From positions 1 through 64,000 of the forward strand of contig NZ_JAGFNU010000007.1 of NCBI RefSeq assembly GCF_018457175.1: DNA of 64,000 bases. Reading direction: 5' to 3'. Made by a program: the position numbers and the translations under genes. This document shows, in pieces, positions 53,056 through 61,586 of this stretch. Every line of letters starts with the position of its first letter. Position 1 is the stretch's first letter. The notes below the pieces were generated by a model. The model had not been told where the DNA came from. It saw only the letters and a program-made list of their open reading frames with translations, and made no database searches. The stretch is from Pseudohalocynthiibacter aestuariivivens. Lineage in GTDB: Bacteria; Pseudomonadota; Alphaproteobacteria; Rhodobacterales; Rhodobacteraceae.

Positions 53056-53985
53056 CTATGGGCAAATGAATTTTACACCTGGCATTCTGGAAATTCTTTC
53101 AATGTCATCTTCGTACATTTCAGTGATCTTTTCGACCAGGCTATCGGTCCAGCCCGGCAAATCAATCTCTTCTTCAACCGCGTCACTGACTCCAAATTTC
53201 TCTAGAAAAATCCCTCTGACTTGGCGGCGTTGCAGTTCATTAAGTTCCGATTTTTCGTCAAGGTATTGCTTGAGTTTTAGGAACGCATTCTCAGGAAGTA
53301 GATTTTGAATTACGTCCAGTTCACCCAAAAACCTCGTATCCGCTGCCAGCCCGGTAAATCTTGCGAGGATAGAAGGCCAGATAATTGGGGTATCTTCATT
53401 GCACCAAACGGTAATTGGACAATCAGGGTTGGCGCGCTGGATACGCGACACAACGTCAGACCAGCAAACAGAATTTAGATCTGTGTCGCCGATAAAATCG
53501 TCATACTCCCTTGAAGTTTGTGCCGAGAATGCGCAGGGAATAAGGGTCGCCGGGTTCATAATTGCCAGAAAAAACTCACACGGATTGTCCGGGAAAAGGT
53601 TGCGCAGGGCGGTTGTTTTGGGGCCTGCGTTTTTGAACAAAATACCCTTATTGAGCATCCATGACGATACGCCTAAAAATTTGCTGTCGGAAAAAACCAA
53701 ACGATCAAGATTTTGATTTTCGGTGAGTGTAGCAAAGTTTTTTTCCTGAAGGCTGGCAGGCGCCATTTTACCTGACAACTCCAAGAGCATATCGTTCAGG
53801 CGTTTCCGGTATCGCCGCTGGCGCTGTGGTAAAATACCGTTCTTCGTAAGCAATTCAGAATCTTTTTTCAAAGAGCGCGTCAACTGATCATTGTCTGTAT
53901 GCGGAGCACCCAAATGGTAAACCATTGGAACGTCATTCCGTATTGCAGAACCCTCTTGAATTGGCGCTAATTCGGCTAGTGTCAT
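53056..53985 (-). CDS. Sulfotransferase-like hypothetical protein
   Basis: A 309-residue protein. The N terminus (VPMVYHLGAPHTDNDQLTRS followed by LLTKNGILP) has the layout of roseobacter proteins annotated as sulfotransferase-like (strand, H-x-G-x-x-x-T/D loop, helix, a second strand), but the classical K/R-x-G-T-T motif is replaced by GAPHTDND, so PAPS binding is doubtful. The rest is unrecognised. ATG 53985 has GAGGAAAG seven bases upstream. It converges with the response-regulator gene. Confidence 0.55.
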   Translation of the reverse strand: MTLAELAPIQEGSAIRNDVPMVYHLGAPHTDNDQLTRSLKKDSELLTKNGILPQRQRRYRKRLNDMLLELSGKMAPASLQEKNFATLTENQNLDRLVFSDSKFLGVSSWMLNKGILFKNAGPKTTALRNLFPDNPCEFFLAIMNPATLIPCAFSAQTSREYDDFIGDTDLNSVCWSDVVSRIQRANPDCPITVWCNEDTPIIWPSILARFTGLAADTRFLGELDVIQNLLPENAFLKLKQYLDEKSELNELQRRQVRGIFLEKFGVSDAVEEEIDLPGWTDSLVEKITEMYEDDIERISRMPGVKFICP

Positions 53986-54430
53986 TTTGATACTTTCCTC
54001 AAAAAAGGCACAATCGGTAAGAAAAGGCCCAGGCTCTGGCTCAAAATGGCAAAACTTAAAGGTCCTAATTTAGCGAAAGAACGAAATAATTGTGTCAGCG
54101 TTAAAATTTAGGGTGCTAAATTGAACACTTCAAATAAAAGTAACGTGAATGCTTTGTTTGGAAAATTGCATAAAACCGTTTTAAAGCTTCCTTACCTTCG
54201 CCCATTCAGAAATGCTCAAAATCTGGCTCTACGCCTGCCTCCATCAGGAACGACAATATTGTGTCATTCTGCTCAGATTTTGCTACGCGTTTAAGCCATT
54301 TCGCATTGGGCTTTTAGATCTGAAAAACCTTTAAGGTTACACTTAACCACCAACGTCTTTAATCTAGGCAATCATCAACCTTGCCAGTCGTCTAACCCTG
54401 TTTCAAATGAAACGATTTCGCAAGAAAAAA
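53986..54430. other. AT-rich intergenic region without recognisable gene
   Basis: About 450 bases. A TTG-started frame of some 57 codons from 54121 has no ribosome-binding site. TGTTTCAAATGAAACG near 54402 is an inverted arrangement of the repeat unit seen elsewhere. Nothing else supported. Confidence 0.35.
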
Positions 54431-54448
54431 GCCGCTCAAACGAGCGGC
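54431..54448 (-). terminator. Rho-independent terminator
   Basis: GCCGCTC and GAGCGGC form a 7-bp stem with a 4-base loop; on the minus strand six T follow. It ends the DUF1127 transcript 28 bases after the stop codon. Confidence 0.88.
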
Positions 54449-54476
54449 TTTCATACCTCTGGTTGCTGTCGCAAAA

Positions 54477-54701
54477 TCAGTAACGACCGCTTCTGATTTT
54501 GTTGTAGATCATATCCGCATCAGCACGAACCAAACCGATATCTTCCAGCTGAGAATCTGAAAGGTTGGCCAGTGCACCTCTTGTTTGACGCGCTGCTTTC
54601 CACGAAGCAAAAGCTTCGGCTGCATTTTCGATCGCGTGTACCAAACGGAAAGTCGTGATTGCTCCGAAAGGCACAGAACGTGTGGCTGTTGTGATAGACA
54701 T
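54477..54701 (-). CDS. DUF1127-domain small protein
   Basis: A 74-residue DUF1127 protein: WKAARQTRGALANLSDSQLE then DIGLVRADAD. ATG 54701 follows AAGGAA. It is a single-gene transcript ended by its own terminator, a pattern typical of abundant small stress- or phosphate-responsive proteins in roseobacters. A second DUF1127 gene is at 49514. Confidence 0.88.
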   Translation of the reverse strand: MSITTATRSVPFGAITTFRLVHAIENAAEAFASWKAARQTRGALANLSDSQLEDIGLVRADADMIYNKIRSGRY

Positions 54702-54946
54702 TTTGCGCTTCCTTGCTTAAAAACCTTGCCGATCCATTGTCGGCTGATGAGCGTCACCTAGTCGGCTCGAATTTGATTTACAATGTGGTTTTCTGCATTG
54801 CAGAAATGCAATTTCTGCATAGGTACCAAGGCGCGCTGGATTACGCGCCTCTTTTACATAAACCATTTAGACCCCATGAGTTGCGTGTTGGGGCATTTTT
54901 GATATAGGCAAGTTAAGCGCCGCGCACTTGATATTAAGGGATCGCA

Positions 54947-55558
54947 ATGACGAATCATTTGTACAAAAACGACTTGCCTGATGGGCTCGACCTTGGGCCA
55001 GTTGTTGCAATTGACTGCGAAACTATGGGGCTTAACCCACACCGGGACCGGCTGTGTGTTGTGCAGCTTTCAGGCGGTGACGGAATAGCCCACCTTGTTC
55101 AGGTGGAGAAGGACCAAACCGAAGCACCCAACCTCTGCAAAATGCTGACAGATCCTGATGTTTTGAAATTGTTTCATTTCGGACGCTTTGATATCGCGGC
55201 TTTGTTCAACACTTTTGGTGCGGTCACGGCACCTGTCTACTGCACAAAAATTGCTTCCAAGCTAATCCGCACCTATACGGACCGCCATGGCCTGAAGTTC
55301 CTGCTTCAGGAATTGCTGAGTGTTGATATTTCAAAACATCAACAGATGAGCGATTGGGGGGCAATCACGCTGACCTCGGCGCAAATCGCGTATGCCGCGT
55401 CTGACGTTTTGTATTTACACAAACTGCGCGAAGAGTTGAATGAACTGCTTGTCCGTGAGGGGCGAGCAGATTTTGCGCAGGCATGTTTTGACTTTTTGCC
55501 AACACGCGCTCTTCTGGATCTCGAAGGTTGGCCAGAAATAGATATCTTTGCGCATTAA
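54947..55558 (+). CDS. rnd: Ribonuclease D-like 3'-5' exonuclease
   Basis: A 203-residue DEDD-family exonuclease consisting only of the catalytic domain. Exo I is VVAIDCETMGLNPHRDRL, Exo II KLFHFGRFDIAAL, Exo III YAASDVLYLHKLR with the Y-x-x-x-D pattern. It lacks the HRDC domains of E. coli RNase D, as is usual for the short alphaproteobacterial form. AAGGGA lies upstream of ATG 54947. It precedes the lpt genes, as in many Rhodobacterales. Confidence 0.88.
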   Translation: MTNHLYKNDLPDGLDLGPVVAIDCETMGLNPHRDRLCVVQLSGGDGIAHLVQVEKDQTEAPNLCKMLTDPDVLKLFHFGRFDIAALFNTFGAVTAPVYCTKIASKLIRTYTDRHGLKFLLQELLSVDISKHQQMSDWGAITLTSAQIAYAASDVLYLHKLREELNELLVREGRADFAQACFDFLPTRALLDLEGWPEIDIFAH

Positions 55559-55764
55559 TCTGAGCCGAGTGACTATATAGACCAAACATAAGCTGAACGT
55601 CGCTGACACTGTAGCCAGCAATTTAGTGTCGGCAAAATGGCATGAACAGAATGTTAGTCTGGGGGAAACCCGATTAAAGTGCTTTAGGAAAGGAACAAAT
55701 CTTTGCTTTGTATTGGTTCGATCATCCCTGAGCCTCGGCTGTATAGCGCGGGATCGCTCTGACA

Positions 55765-56367
55765 ATGGCGATCTACGACAACGCCTATTCACGTTTTATC
55801 GCTTGGCTCAAGATAATCTTGCCTCTCGTCGCACTTGGGTTACTCTCAACATTGTTCCTGTTTTCGCGTGGCATTGATCCTAGCCAAACCATCCCCTACG
55901 CGGACGTTGATATAGACGAACTTGTAAGAGAACAGCGGATTACTTCACCGAATTATACAGGCATGACAGACGATGGAACCGCCGTATCTTTCTTTGCAGA
56001 AAGCGCACGACCTGATCCGGACAATCCGAATTTGCTGACAGCCGTTGCTTTAAAAGCGAAAATCGAAGCGCCTTCTGGCTTGCAAGTTGATATCTCCTCC
56101 GAAGGTGGTTCGATCAACAGTACACAACGGCAGTCTGTTTTGTCTGGAAACGTCGAGGTTGAAACCTCATCTGGTTACGAAATTTTCACAGAAAGACTGA
56201 CGGCTGCGCTCGATGGAAGCTTGCTGGAAACAGCTCGTAACGTGCGTGCACAAGGCCCACTTGGCATGATTGAAGCAGGTAAGATGGTTCTTGAACTGGA
56301 AGATGCGGATTCCGACACCTATCTTCTTGTCTTCAAGGGCGGGGTGAAACTAGTATACACACCATAA
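55765..56367 (+). CDS. lptC: LPS export protein LptC
   Basis: A 200-residue membrane-anchored protein. One N-terminal transmembrane helix (IILPLVALGLLSTLFLFS) is followed by a periplasmic beta-jellyroll of the LptC type (ITSPNYTGMTDDGTAVSF, LSGNVEVETSSGYEI, VRAQGPLGMIEAGKM). It passes LPS from LptB2FG to LptA. Identity is supported by lptA and lptB immediately downstream. Confidence 0.9.
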   Translation: MAIYDNAYSRFIAWLKIILPLVALGLLSTLFLFSRGIDPSQTIPYADVDIDELVREQRITSPNYTGMTDDGTAVSFFAESARPDPDNPNLLTAVALKAKIEAPSGLQVDISSEGGSINSTQRQSVLSGNVEVETSSGYEIFTERLTAALDGSLLETARNVRAQGPLGMIEAGKMVLELEDADSDTYLLVFKGGVKLVYTP

Positions 56368-56382
56368 GAATAAGGGAACGAT

Positions 56383-56892
56383 ATGCTGAATTTGTTGCGC
56401 ACCGCTTTGATCGCCATCGCCTTGTCTGGTGTTTCCATGGCAGCAAAAGCTCAAAGCGCACAAGTTGCCTTCGGCGGGCTTCAGCACGACTCATCCTTGC
56501 CCGTGGAAGTTGTCGCAGATCAGCTACAAGTTAATCAAACAGACGGCTCCGCAGTTTTCACAGGAAATGTTGTAATTGGACAAGGAACAATGCGACTTTC
56601 TGCAGCCGAAGTGCAGGTTGAATACACATCCGCAGAGAGCGGAACGGCTGGTCGCATCTCCCGGATGCTCGCGAGCGGAGGCGTGGTGTTGGTAAATGGG
56701 GGCGAAGCGGCCGAGGCAAACGAAGCAACCTATACGATAGACACCGGAAGCATCGTCATGACGGGTGACGTTGTCATGACGCAGGGGCAAAATGCACTTA
56801 CCGCCAACCGGATGGTCATAGACCTGAATACGGGAACCGCAAATATGGAAGGGCGCGTGCGTACCATTTTGCAGTCAGGCAGTAACAACTAA
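56383..56892 (+). CDS. lptA: LPS transport periplasmic protein LptA
   Basis: A 169-residue secreted protein. Signal peptide MLNLLRTALIAIALSGVSMA with cleavage near AKAQS, then OstA-type beta repeats (DQLQVNQTDGSAVFTGNVVI, ASGGVVLVNGGEAAEANEAT, MTGDVVMTQGQNALTANRM). GGGAACG lies upstream of the ATG. It forms the periplasmic bridge for LPS. Its stop overlaps the lptB start by one base (TAATG). Confidence 0.92.
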   Translation: MLNLLRTALIAIALSGVSMAAKAQSAQVAFGGLQHDSSLPVEVVADQLQVNQTDGSAVFTGNVVIGQGTMRLSAAEVQVEYTSAESGTAGRISRMLASGGVVLVNGGEAAEANEATYTIDTGSIVMTGDVVMTQGQNALTANRMVIDLNTGTANMEGRVRTILQSGSNN

Positions 56893-57653
56893 TGCCCCAG
56901 AAACCAGAACTTAAACTATCAGAGGGCGACGCAGGTCTGCGCGTTCTGAACCTTCGAAAAAGCTTTCGCAAAAGACCGGTAATCCGCGACGTAACAATCG
57001 AACTTGACCGCGGTGAAGTGGTGGCGCTTCTTGGGCCAAACGGCTCAGGCAAAACCACGTGTTTCTACGCAATTGCAGGCTTGTTAACGCCGGAAGGCGG
57101 ACAGGTTATTATCGACGGGCGGGATGTTACAAGCCTACCTATGTATCGGCGCGCAAAACTTGGTATCGGATATCTTCCGCAGGAAATGTCGATTTTTCGC
57201 GGCATGAGCGTTGAGGACAATATTCTAGCGATTCTCGAAATTGCGGTGCCTGATCGGGTGAAACGCCATGAGCGCCTTGAAGAACTGCTTTCCGAGTTTT
57301 CGATAAGCCATTTGCGGCGCGCATCCGCCCTGTCACTGTCTGGCGGTGAAAGGCGGCGTGTCGAAATCGCACGTTGTCTGGCAGCAGATCCAAAGTACCT
57401 TCTGCTCGACGAACCGTTTGCGGGGGTTGATCCAATCGCAGTTGGTGAAATTCGAGGATTGGTCGCAGAACTTAAGAACCGCGGAATCGGGGTTTTGATA
57501 ACCGATCACAACGTCCGGGAAACGCTCGAAATTGTTGACCGGGCGTATATTCTGCATGACGGTGAAGTTTTGATGAGCGGAACCACGGAAGAAGTCGTTC
57601 AAGACGAAAACGTGCGACGCGTTTATCTGGGCCAAAGTTTCCGTATTTCCTAA
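56892..57653 (+). CDS. lptB: LPS export ABC transporter ATPase LptB
   Basis: A 253-residue ATPase. Walker A GPNGSGKTTCFYAIAG, Q-loop YLPQEMSIFRGMSV, signature LSLSGGERRRVEIARCL, Walker B YLLLDEPFAGVDP and the LptB-type H-loop VLITDHNVRETLEI are all present. It energises LPS extraction with LptFG, which are not in this window. The family's PQE Q-loop and GERRR signature distinguish it from amino-acid importers. Confidence 0.95.
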   Translation: MPQKPELKLSEGDAGLRVLNLRKSFRKRPVIRDVTIELDRGEVVALLGPNGSGKTTCFYAIAGLLTPEGGQVIIDGRDVTSLPMYRRAKLGIGYLPQEMSIFRGMSVEDNILAILEIAVPDRVKRHERLEELLSEFSISHLRRASALSLSGGERRRVEIARCLAADPKYLLLDEPFAGVDPIAVGEIRGLVAELKNRGIGVLITDHNVRETLEIVDRAYILHDGEVLMSGTTEEVVQDENVRRVYLGQSFRIS

Positions 57654-57677
57654 CGCGTACCAGCAATTGGGAAGGTG

Positions 57678-59015
57678 ATGGCACTAAAGCCAAAAATCTC
57701 TCTTCGACAGACTCAGCGCTTGTCGCTGACTCCAACATTACGTCAATCTCTCAATATTCTGGCATTGCCAATGACAGAACTCATCACCGCAATTCACGAT
57801 GAGGCTGCTGAGAATCCGATGCTCAAATTGGAAACACAGCACGAAGGTACCTTTTCGGGTGGTAGATCAGCTTATGATGTCGCGACTGAGACCGTCGCAA
57901 CGACAGTATCGTTGGGAGAGTCTTTACACCAACAAATCACATTGATGCGGCTTGACGATGTGGTGCGCAGCATCGCGTTTTACTTGATCGGTGATCTAGA
58001 TGAAAATGGTTACCTGACGTCGGATACCGACGACACCGTTAAGGCTCTGGGATTGGAGCGCTCAATTGTCGAGCGAGCAATTTCAGCAATCCAGTCTTGC
58101 GACCCACCCGGCGTCGGAGCGAAAAACCTGACCGAATGCATTTTTCTTCAGATGATTGAAGCTGGCATCGACGATGAAAGGGCGCGATTGATAGCCAAAC
58201 ATCTGGATCTTATTGCTGCCGAAGACTGGCCTATCTTGCTCCGAAAAACCCAGCTTTCGGAAGTGGAAGTCCACGAACTTGTCACGCTGGTTCGAGGGTT
58301 AACACCATTCCCGGCAGCAAGGTTTTGGCAGGAAGAACGACCCGGTTCACCGGAGATTCGCATTGAACGCGACGCGTCAGGCCAGCACAGGGTTGCGCTG
58401 ACATCAGGTATGGTGCCCGAAATAACAATTGATGTCGATTTACTGACCCGGTCAAAGAAAGAGCCAGGTGCGCGCGAATTTGCAGCCCGATGCCAAGCGC
58501 GTGCGGATTCTCTGATCTCAGCTGTGCGTTTTCGCAATAAAACGCTGCTGCGAATTTCAAATCTGATTGTCAGACATCAACATCCGTTTTTTTCCGGTCG
58601 GGCAGATCATCTGATCCCTTTGACCCGGGCGGAAATCGCACACCAGCTTTCGCTACACGCGTCTACAGTGGGACGGGCTATGGCCGGCAAGTATCTAGAG
58701 TGGTCAGGTTTGGTTTACCCCCTGTCGTTTTTTACCTCATCGACCCTCGGAGCAGAGAGCGGGCTACGAACGTCTGCTTACTCTGCGCAACAAATGATTC
58801 GGCGCCTGGTAGAGCGTGAAACAGCCGATACAATATTGTCAGATGAAAAAATTGTTAAAAAACTGAACGCTGACGGAGTTGACATTACCCGTCGAACTGT
58901 CGCCAAATACAGGGGATGCATGAACATTCCCTCATCGTTCGAGCGACGCCGACAAATGACCGCGCGACGAACGCGCCCGGGCAGCCCGGGCAGCGTCAAT
59001 TTCGTAAAACAATAA
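57678..59015 (+). CDS. rpoN: RNA polymerase sigma-54 factor
   Basis: A 445-residue sigma-54. Region I is Gln/Leu-rich (RQTQRLSLTPTLRQSLNILA, LPMTELI), the core-binding and DNA-binding domains follow (LSLHASTVGRAMAGKYLEW, VDITRRTVAKYRG), and the RpoN box reads TRRTVAKYRG in place of ARRTVAKYRE. ATG 57678 follows GGGAAGG; GTG 57675 is an alternative. Some alphaproteobacteria have several rpoN copies; the lptB-rpoN-hpf-ptsN order marks this as the chromosomal one. Two substitutions in the RpoN box are worth noting. Confidence 0.94.
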   Translation: MALKPKISLRQTQRLSLTPTLRQSLNILALPMTELITAIHDEAAENPMLKLETQHEGTFSGGRSAYDVATETVATTVSLGESLHQQITLMRLDDVVRSIAFYLIGDLDENGYLTSDTDDTVKALGLERSIVERAISAIQSCDPPGVGAKNLTECIFLQMIEAGIDDERARLIAKHLDLIAAEDWPILLRKTQLSEVEVHELVTLVRGLTPFPAARFWQEERPGSPEIRIERDASGQHRVALTSGMVPEITIDVDLLTRSKKEPGAREFAARCQARADSLISAVRFRNKTLLRISNLIVRHQHPFFSGRADHLIPLTRAEIAHQLSLHASTVGRAMAGKYLEWSGLVYPLSFFTSSTLGAESGLRTSAYSAQQMIRRLVERETADTILSDEKIVKKLNADGVDITRRTVAKYRGCMNIPSSFERRRQMTARRTRPGSPGSVNFVKQ

Positions 59016-59078
59016 CCAATGTGAAAGCATGTCTCAGGCATGCTGCACCATATTGAGTTCAGAAACTTAGGAGGTCTA

Positions 59079-59654
59079 ATGCGGTACCAGATTAGCGGAA
59101 AACAGATTGATATCGGCGATGCCCTGCAGACACATGTAAAAACAGAGCTAAATGTCGTGGTCGGGAAGTATGCCGAACGGCCGACTGACGCAAATATCAT
59201 TTTTTCACGCGACGCACATGAGTTTGTTTGTGAGGCAACTGTACATTTATCGACAGGACTGACCGCTCAGGCGAAAGCACACGCCACTGAAATCTATTCC
59301 GCTTTCGATAAATGCAGCGAAAAAATGGAGAAGCAGTTGCGGCGTTACAAGCGCCGTTTGAAGGACCATCACAAGGATCGTTCACAACCCGTTGAACTCT
59401 TTGGCGCTTCCTCGTATATCCTCGCCTCAACGGACAATGCAGAGGATTTAGAACCCGACTCACTCCAGCCTATGATCATTGCTGAAATGGAATCTAAAAT
59501 TCCGTCGCTCTCAGTGGGCGAAGCGGTCATGCAAATGGAGCTTGCGGGTGCACCACTGCTGGTTTTTCGCAAAGAGGGACAAAGCGGCGTGAATGTTGTA
59601 TATCGCCGTGACGACGGAAATATCGGCTGGATCGATCCGCAGATTGAGGCATAA
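59079..59654 (+). CDS. hpf: Long-form ribosome hibernation promoting factor
   Basis: A 191-residue protein. The N-terminal ~100 residues are the HPF/RaiA ribosome-binding fold (MRYQISGKQIDIGDALQTHV, VCEATVHLSTGLTAQAKA, DKCSEKMEKQLRRYKRRLKD). The C-terminal domain (VGEAVMQMELAGAPLLVFRK, VVYRRDDGNIGWIDP) is the dimerisation domain of long HPF, which forms 100S ribosomes. ATG 59079 has TTAGGAGG upstream; the earlier in-frame start at 59040 has none. Confidence 0.95.
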   Translation: MRYQISGKQIDIGDALQTHVKTELNVVVGKYAERPTDANIIFSRDAHEFVCEATVHLSTGLTAQAKAHATEIYSAFDKCSEKMEKQLRRYKRRLKDHHKDRSQPVELFGASSYILASTDNAEDLEPDSLQPMIIAEMESKIPSLSVGEAVMQMELAGAPLLVFRKEGQSGVNVVYRRDDGNIGWIDPQIEA

Positions 59655-59687
59655 ACCTGCGACAGCCGGTTAATATAGAAAAGACGC

Positions 59688-60152
59688 ATGGAACTAACGA
59701 GCATTCTAAAGCCTGAGGCGGTGAAAATCATCGGTAAGGCGACCAGCAAGAAACGTCTCTTCCAAAGTCTGGGGGAAGTTGTATCTGCTTGTTACGACCT
59801 TCGTTCAGATGATTCTGTAGAAGCGCTGCAAGAACGTGAAAACCTTGGCCCGACGGGTGTAGGTCATGGTGTGGCGCTTCCACACGCTCGGATCAAAGGT
59901 CTTGATTCTGTGTGTGGTGTTTTCCTGAAAATCGAATCCCCAATTGATTTCGATTCTGTCGACCGTCAGCCAGTCGATTTGGTTTTTGCGCTTTTTGCCC
60001 CGCTGGATTCAGGCGTTGACCACCTAAAAGCGCTGGCGCTGGTATCGCGCACAATGCGTGACTCAAACGTTTGTGCAAAGCTGCGCGCGAATACCGACTC
60101 TGCAACTTTGCATGCAATTCTGACCGAAGCCCCTTCCATACAGGCCGCCTAG
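59688..60152 (+). CDS. ptsN: Nitrogen PTS EIIA component PtsN
   Basis: A 154-residue EIIA-Ntr protein. The phospho-acceptor His lies in GVGHGVALPHARIKGLD; the N terminus (LTSILKPEAVKIIGKATSKK) and QPVDLVFALFAPLDS are typical. It receives phosphate from NPr and regulates potassium and nitrogen metabolism and stress responses. It completes the rpoN-hpf-ptsN set and converges with the sulfotransferase gene three bases away. Confidence 0.95.
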   Translation: MELTSILKPEAVKIIGKATSKKRLFQSLGEVVSACYDLRSDDSVEALQERENLGPTGVGHGVALPHARIKGLDSVCGVFLKIESPIDFDSVDRQPVDLVFALFAPLDSGVDHLKALALVSRTMRDSNVCAKLRANTDSATLHAILTEAPSIQAA

Positions 60153-60155
60153 GCG

Positions 60156-61580
60156 TTAGCTCCAGGCTTTGTAACCAAACATCATATAGTCGCGCTGATA
60201 GGCTGTACGTACCGCTGCTTCTATTTCTTCATCATAGATGTCTGACAAAACGTAAGGGCTGTCTGGAATAGTCTCTGGTACAGGCGGAGAAGAAATACCT
60301 ATCTGTTCGGTCAATTGCCTGAGACCAAGTTCAAGCTGCTCCTCACGCAAAACCATATCAGGTGCAGAAAACTGACTTATACCGTTTAGGATTTGCGCCT
60401 GCGAGGCCCAAACCGGATTTACACCCATGCTGGTCTGCGATGCCAGGTTGCGTTTCAGAAAAGCGAGAAATGCCAAGAACGCATCTCGGTGGTGGCGGCG
60501 ATCATAAGATTTTCCAGGCGCAGATGCAGGAATGGGTACCTTGAACCCTTTTCTCAGCGTTTCACGAATGTCACCAAATCGACCATCTACAACGTTCAGA
60601 ATGTAAGAACAGAATACAGAGTGAATGCGCTGAACGGGATGCATTACTACAGTGAAACTTCTGTGTTTTTCGTGCTTTCGTTTCCACTGGCGCAAAGTTT
60701 TTTGTGTAAACCCATTTAACAAACTTTGCCCGTCAGTTCCGTCCAGCGAAGTTAACCAGTCAGTGAGACGGTTTTCCATATTTCCGTTTATCGGTGCAAA
60801 AAGAACCGGGCCTTGCGCGGCTGCGACATAAGTTGGCACAGCAGGCCCCCGTCGGGGCTCGAAATTTGGAACGCGGTTGAGGGAAAAATGATCAATGCGT
60901 GTGAGCGCGCGCTCCATCTCCTCGAAATTTAGGACCTTGTCCTCTAGTGCAGCCGGATTTTGTTTCTTCAATGCTCGTGAAACAGTCTCTAGCTGATCTT
61001 TCTGCCCAAGGTATTGCGCCAAACCATTCAAGACATCGACGTCCATCAAATCTTCGTATGCGATGTAAAACGCAGTTTGCCCAGTTCTTTGCAGCCCCTC
61101 TAGAATTTCCAACTGAAACTTTCTTTGCTGCTCTAGGTAGTCGTCAAATTCATCCGCATCGAAACGGATTTTAGCGGATTTCAGGTTTTTAACATTCGAA
61201 AGCTTCCATTGCCCTGTCTTGCGGACAATCTTCAAGGAAACGTAGCTGTCTATCGGGTTCCGGGTGAGAATGATTTTTGCGCAACGCTTGTCAGCCAGAC
61301 AGTGCTTAAAGGCCCGTGAGTCGTGATCATGAAAAAACCGGAATCCGCCCAAACCTTTGGTTCTCTGACGAATGGTCGAAATAAGTTGCAATGGGTCCGC
61401 TTCGCGTTGTTCCCGAGTTAATCCAAGAATTTCTGTCTTTTTGGGGTAGCCCATAAAACTGGGATTAAACGCCTCGCCGTAACAATGCAGGCCCGGAAAC
61501 GCGCTCAGGTTTGTTTCCAAAAGATTAGAACCCGTACGCATTTCTGCGAAGACAACAAAATAGTCAAACGGACCAGACAT
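60156..61580 (-). CDS. Tandem-domain sulfotransferase family protein
   Basis: A 474-residue protein with two sulfotransferase-like halves. The first (~1-245) has VVFAEMRTGSNLLETNLSAF, an Stf0/NodH-like 5'-phosphosulfate loop (RTGSN), and ILTRNPIDSYVSLKI as 3'-phosphate motif. The second (~255-474) lacks a clear 5' loop but has FTVVMHPVQRIHSVFCSYIL, matching the 3' motif of polysaccharide sulfotransferases. Roseobacter copies are often called NodH. It probably sulfates a surface polysaccharide with the two glycosyltransferases upstream, seven bases away. Confidence 0.82.
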   Translation of the reverse strand: MSGPFDYFVVFAEMRTGSNLLETNLSAFPGLHCYGEAFNPSFMGYPKKTEILGLTREQREADPLQLISTIRQRTKGLGGFRFFHDHDSRAFKHCLADKRCAKIILTRNPIDSYVSLKIVRKTGQWKLSNVKNLKSAKIRFDADEFDDYLEQQRKFQLEILEGLQRTGQTAFYIAYEDLMDVDVLNGLAQYLGQKDQLETVSRALKKQNPAALEDKVLNFEEMERALTRIDHFSLNRVPNFEPRRGPAVPTYVAAAQGPVLFAPINGNMENRLTDWLTSLDGTDGQSLLNGFTQKTLRQWKRKHEKHRSFTVVMHPVQRIHSVFCSYILNVVDGRFGDIRETLRKGFKVPIPASAPGKSYDRRHHRDAFLAFLAFLKRNLASQTSMGVNPVWASQAQILNGISQFSAPDMVLREEQLELGLRQLTEQIGISSPPVPETIPDSPYVLSDIYDEEIEAAVRTAYQRDYMMFGYKAWS

Positions 61581-61586
61581 GTGCCT

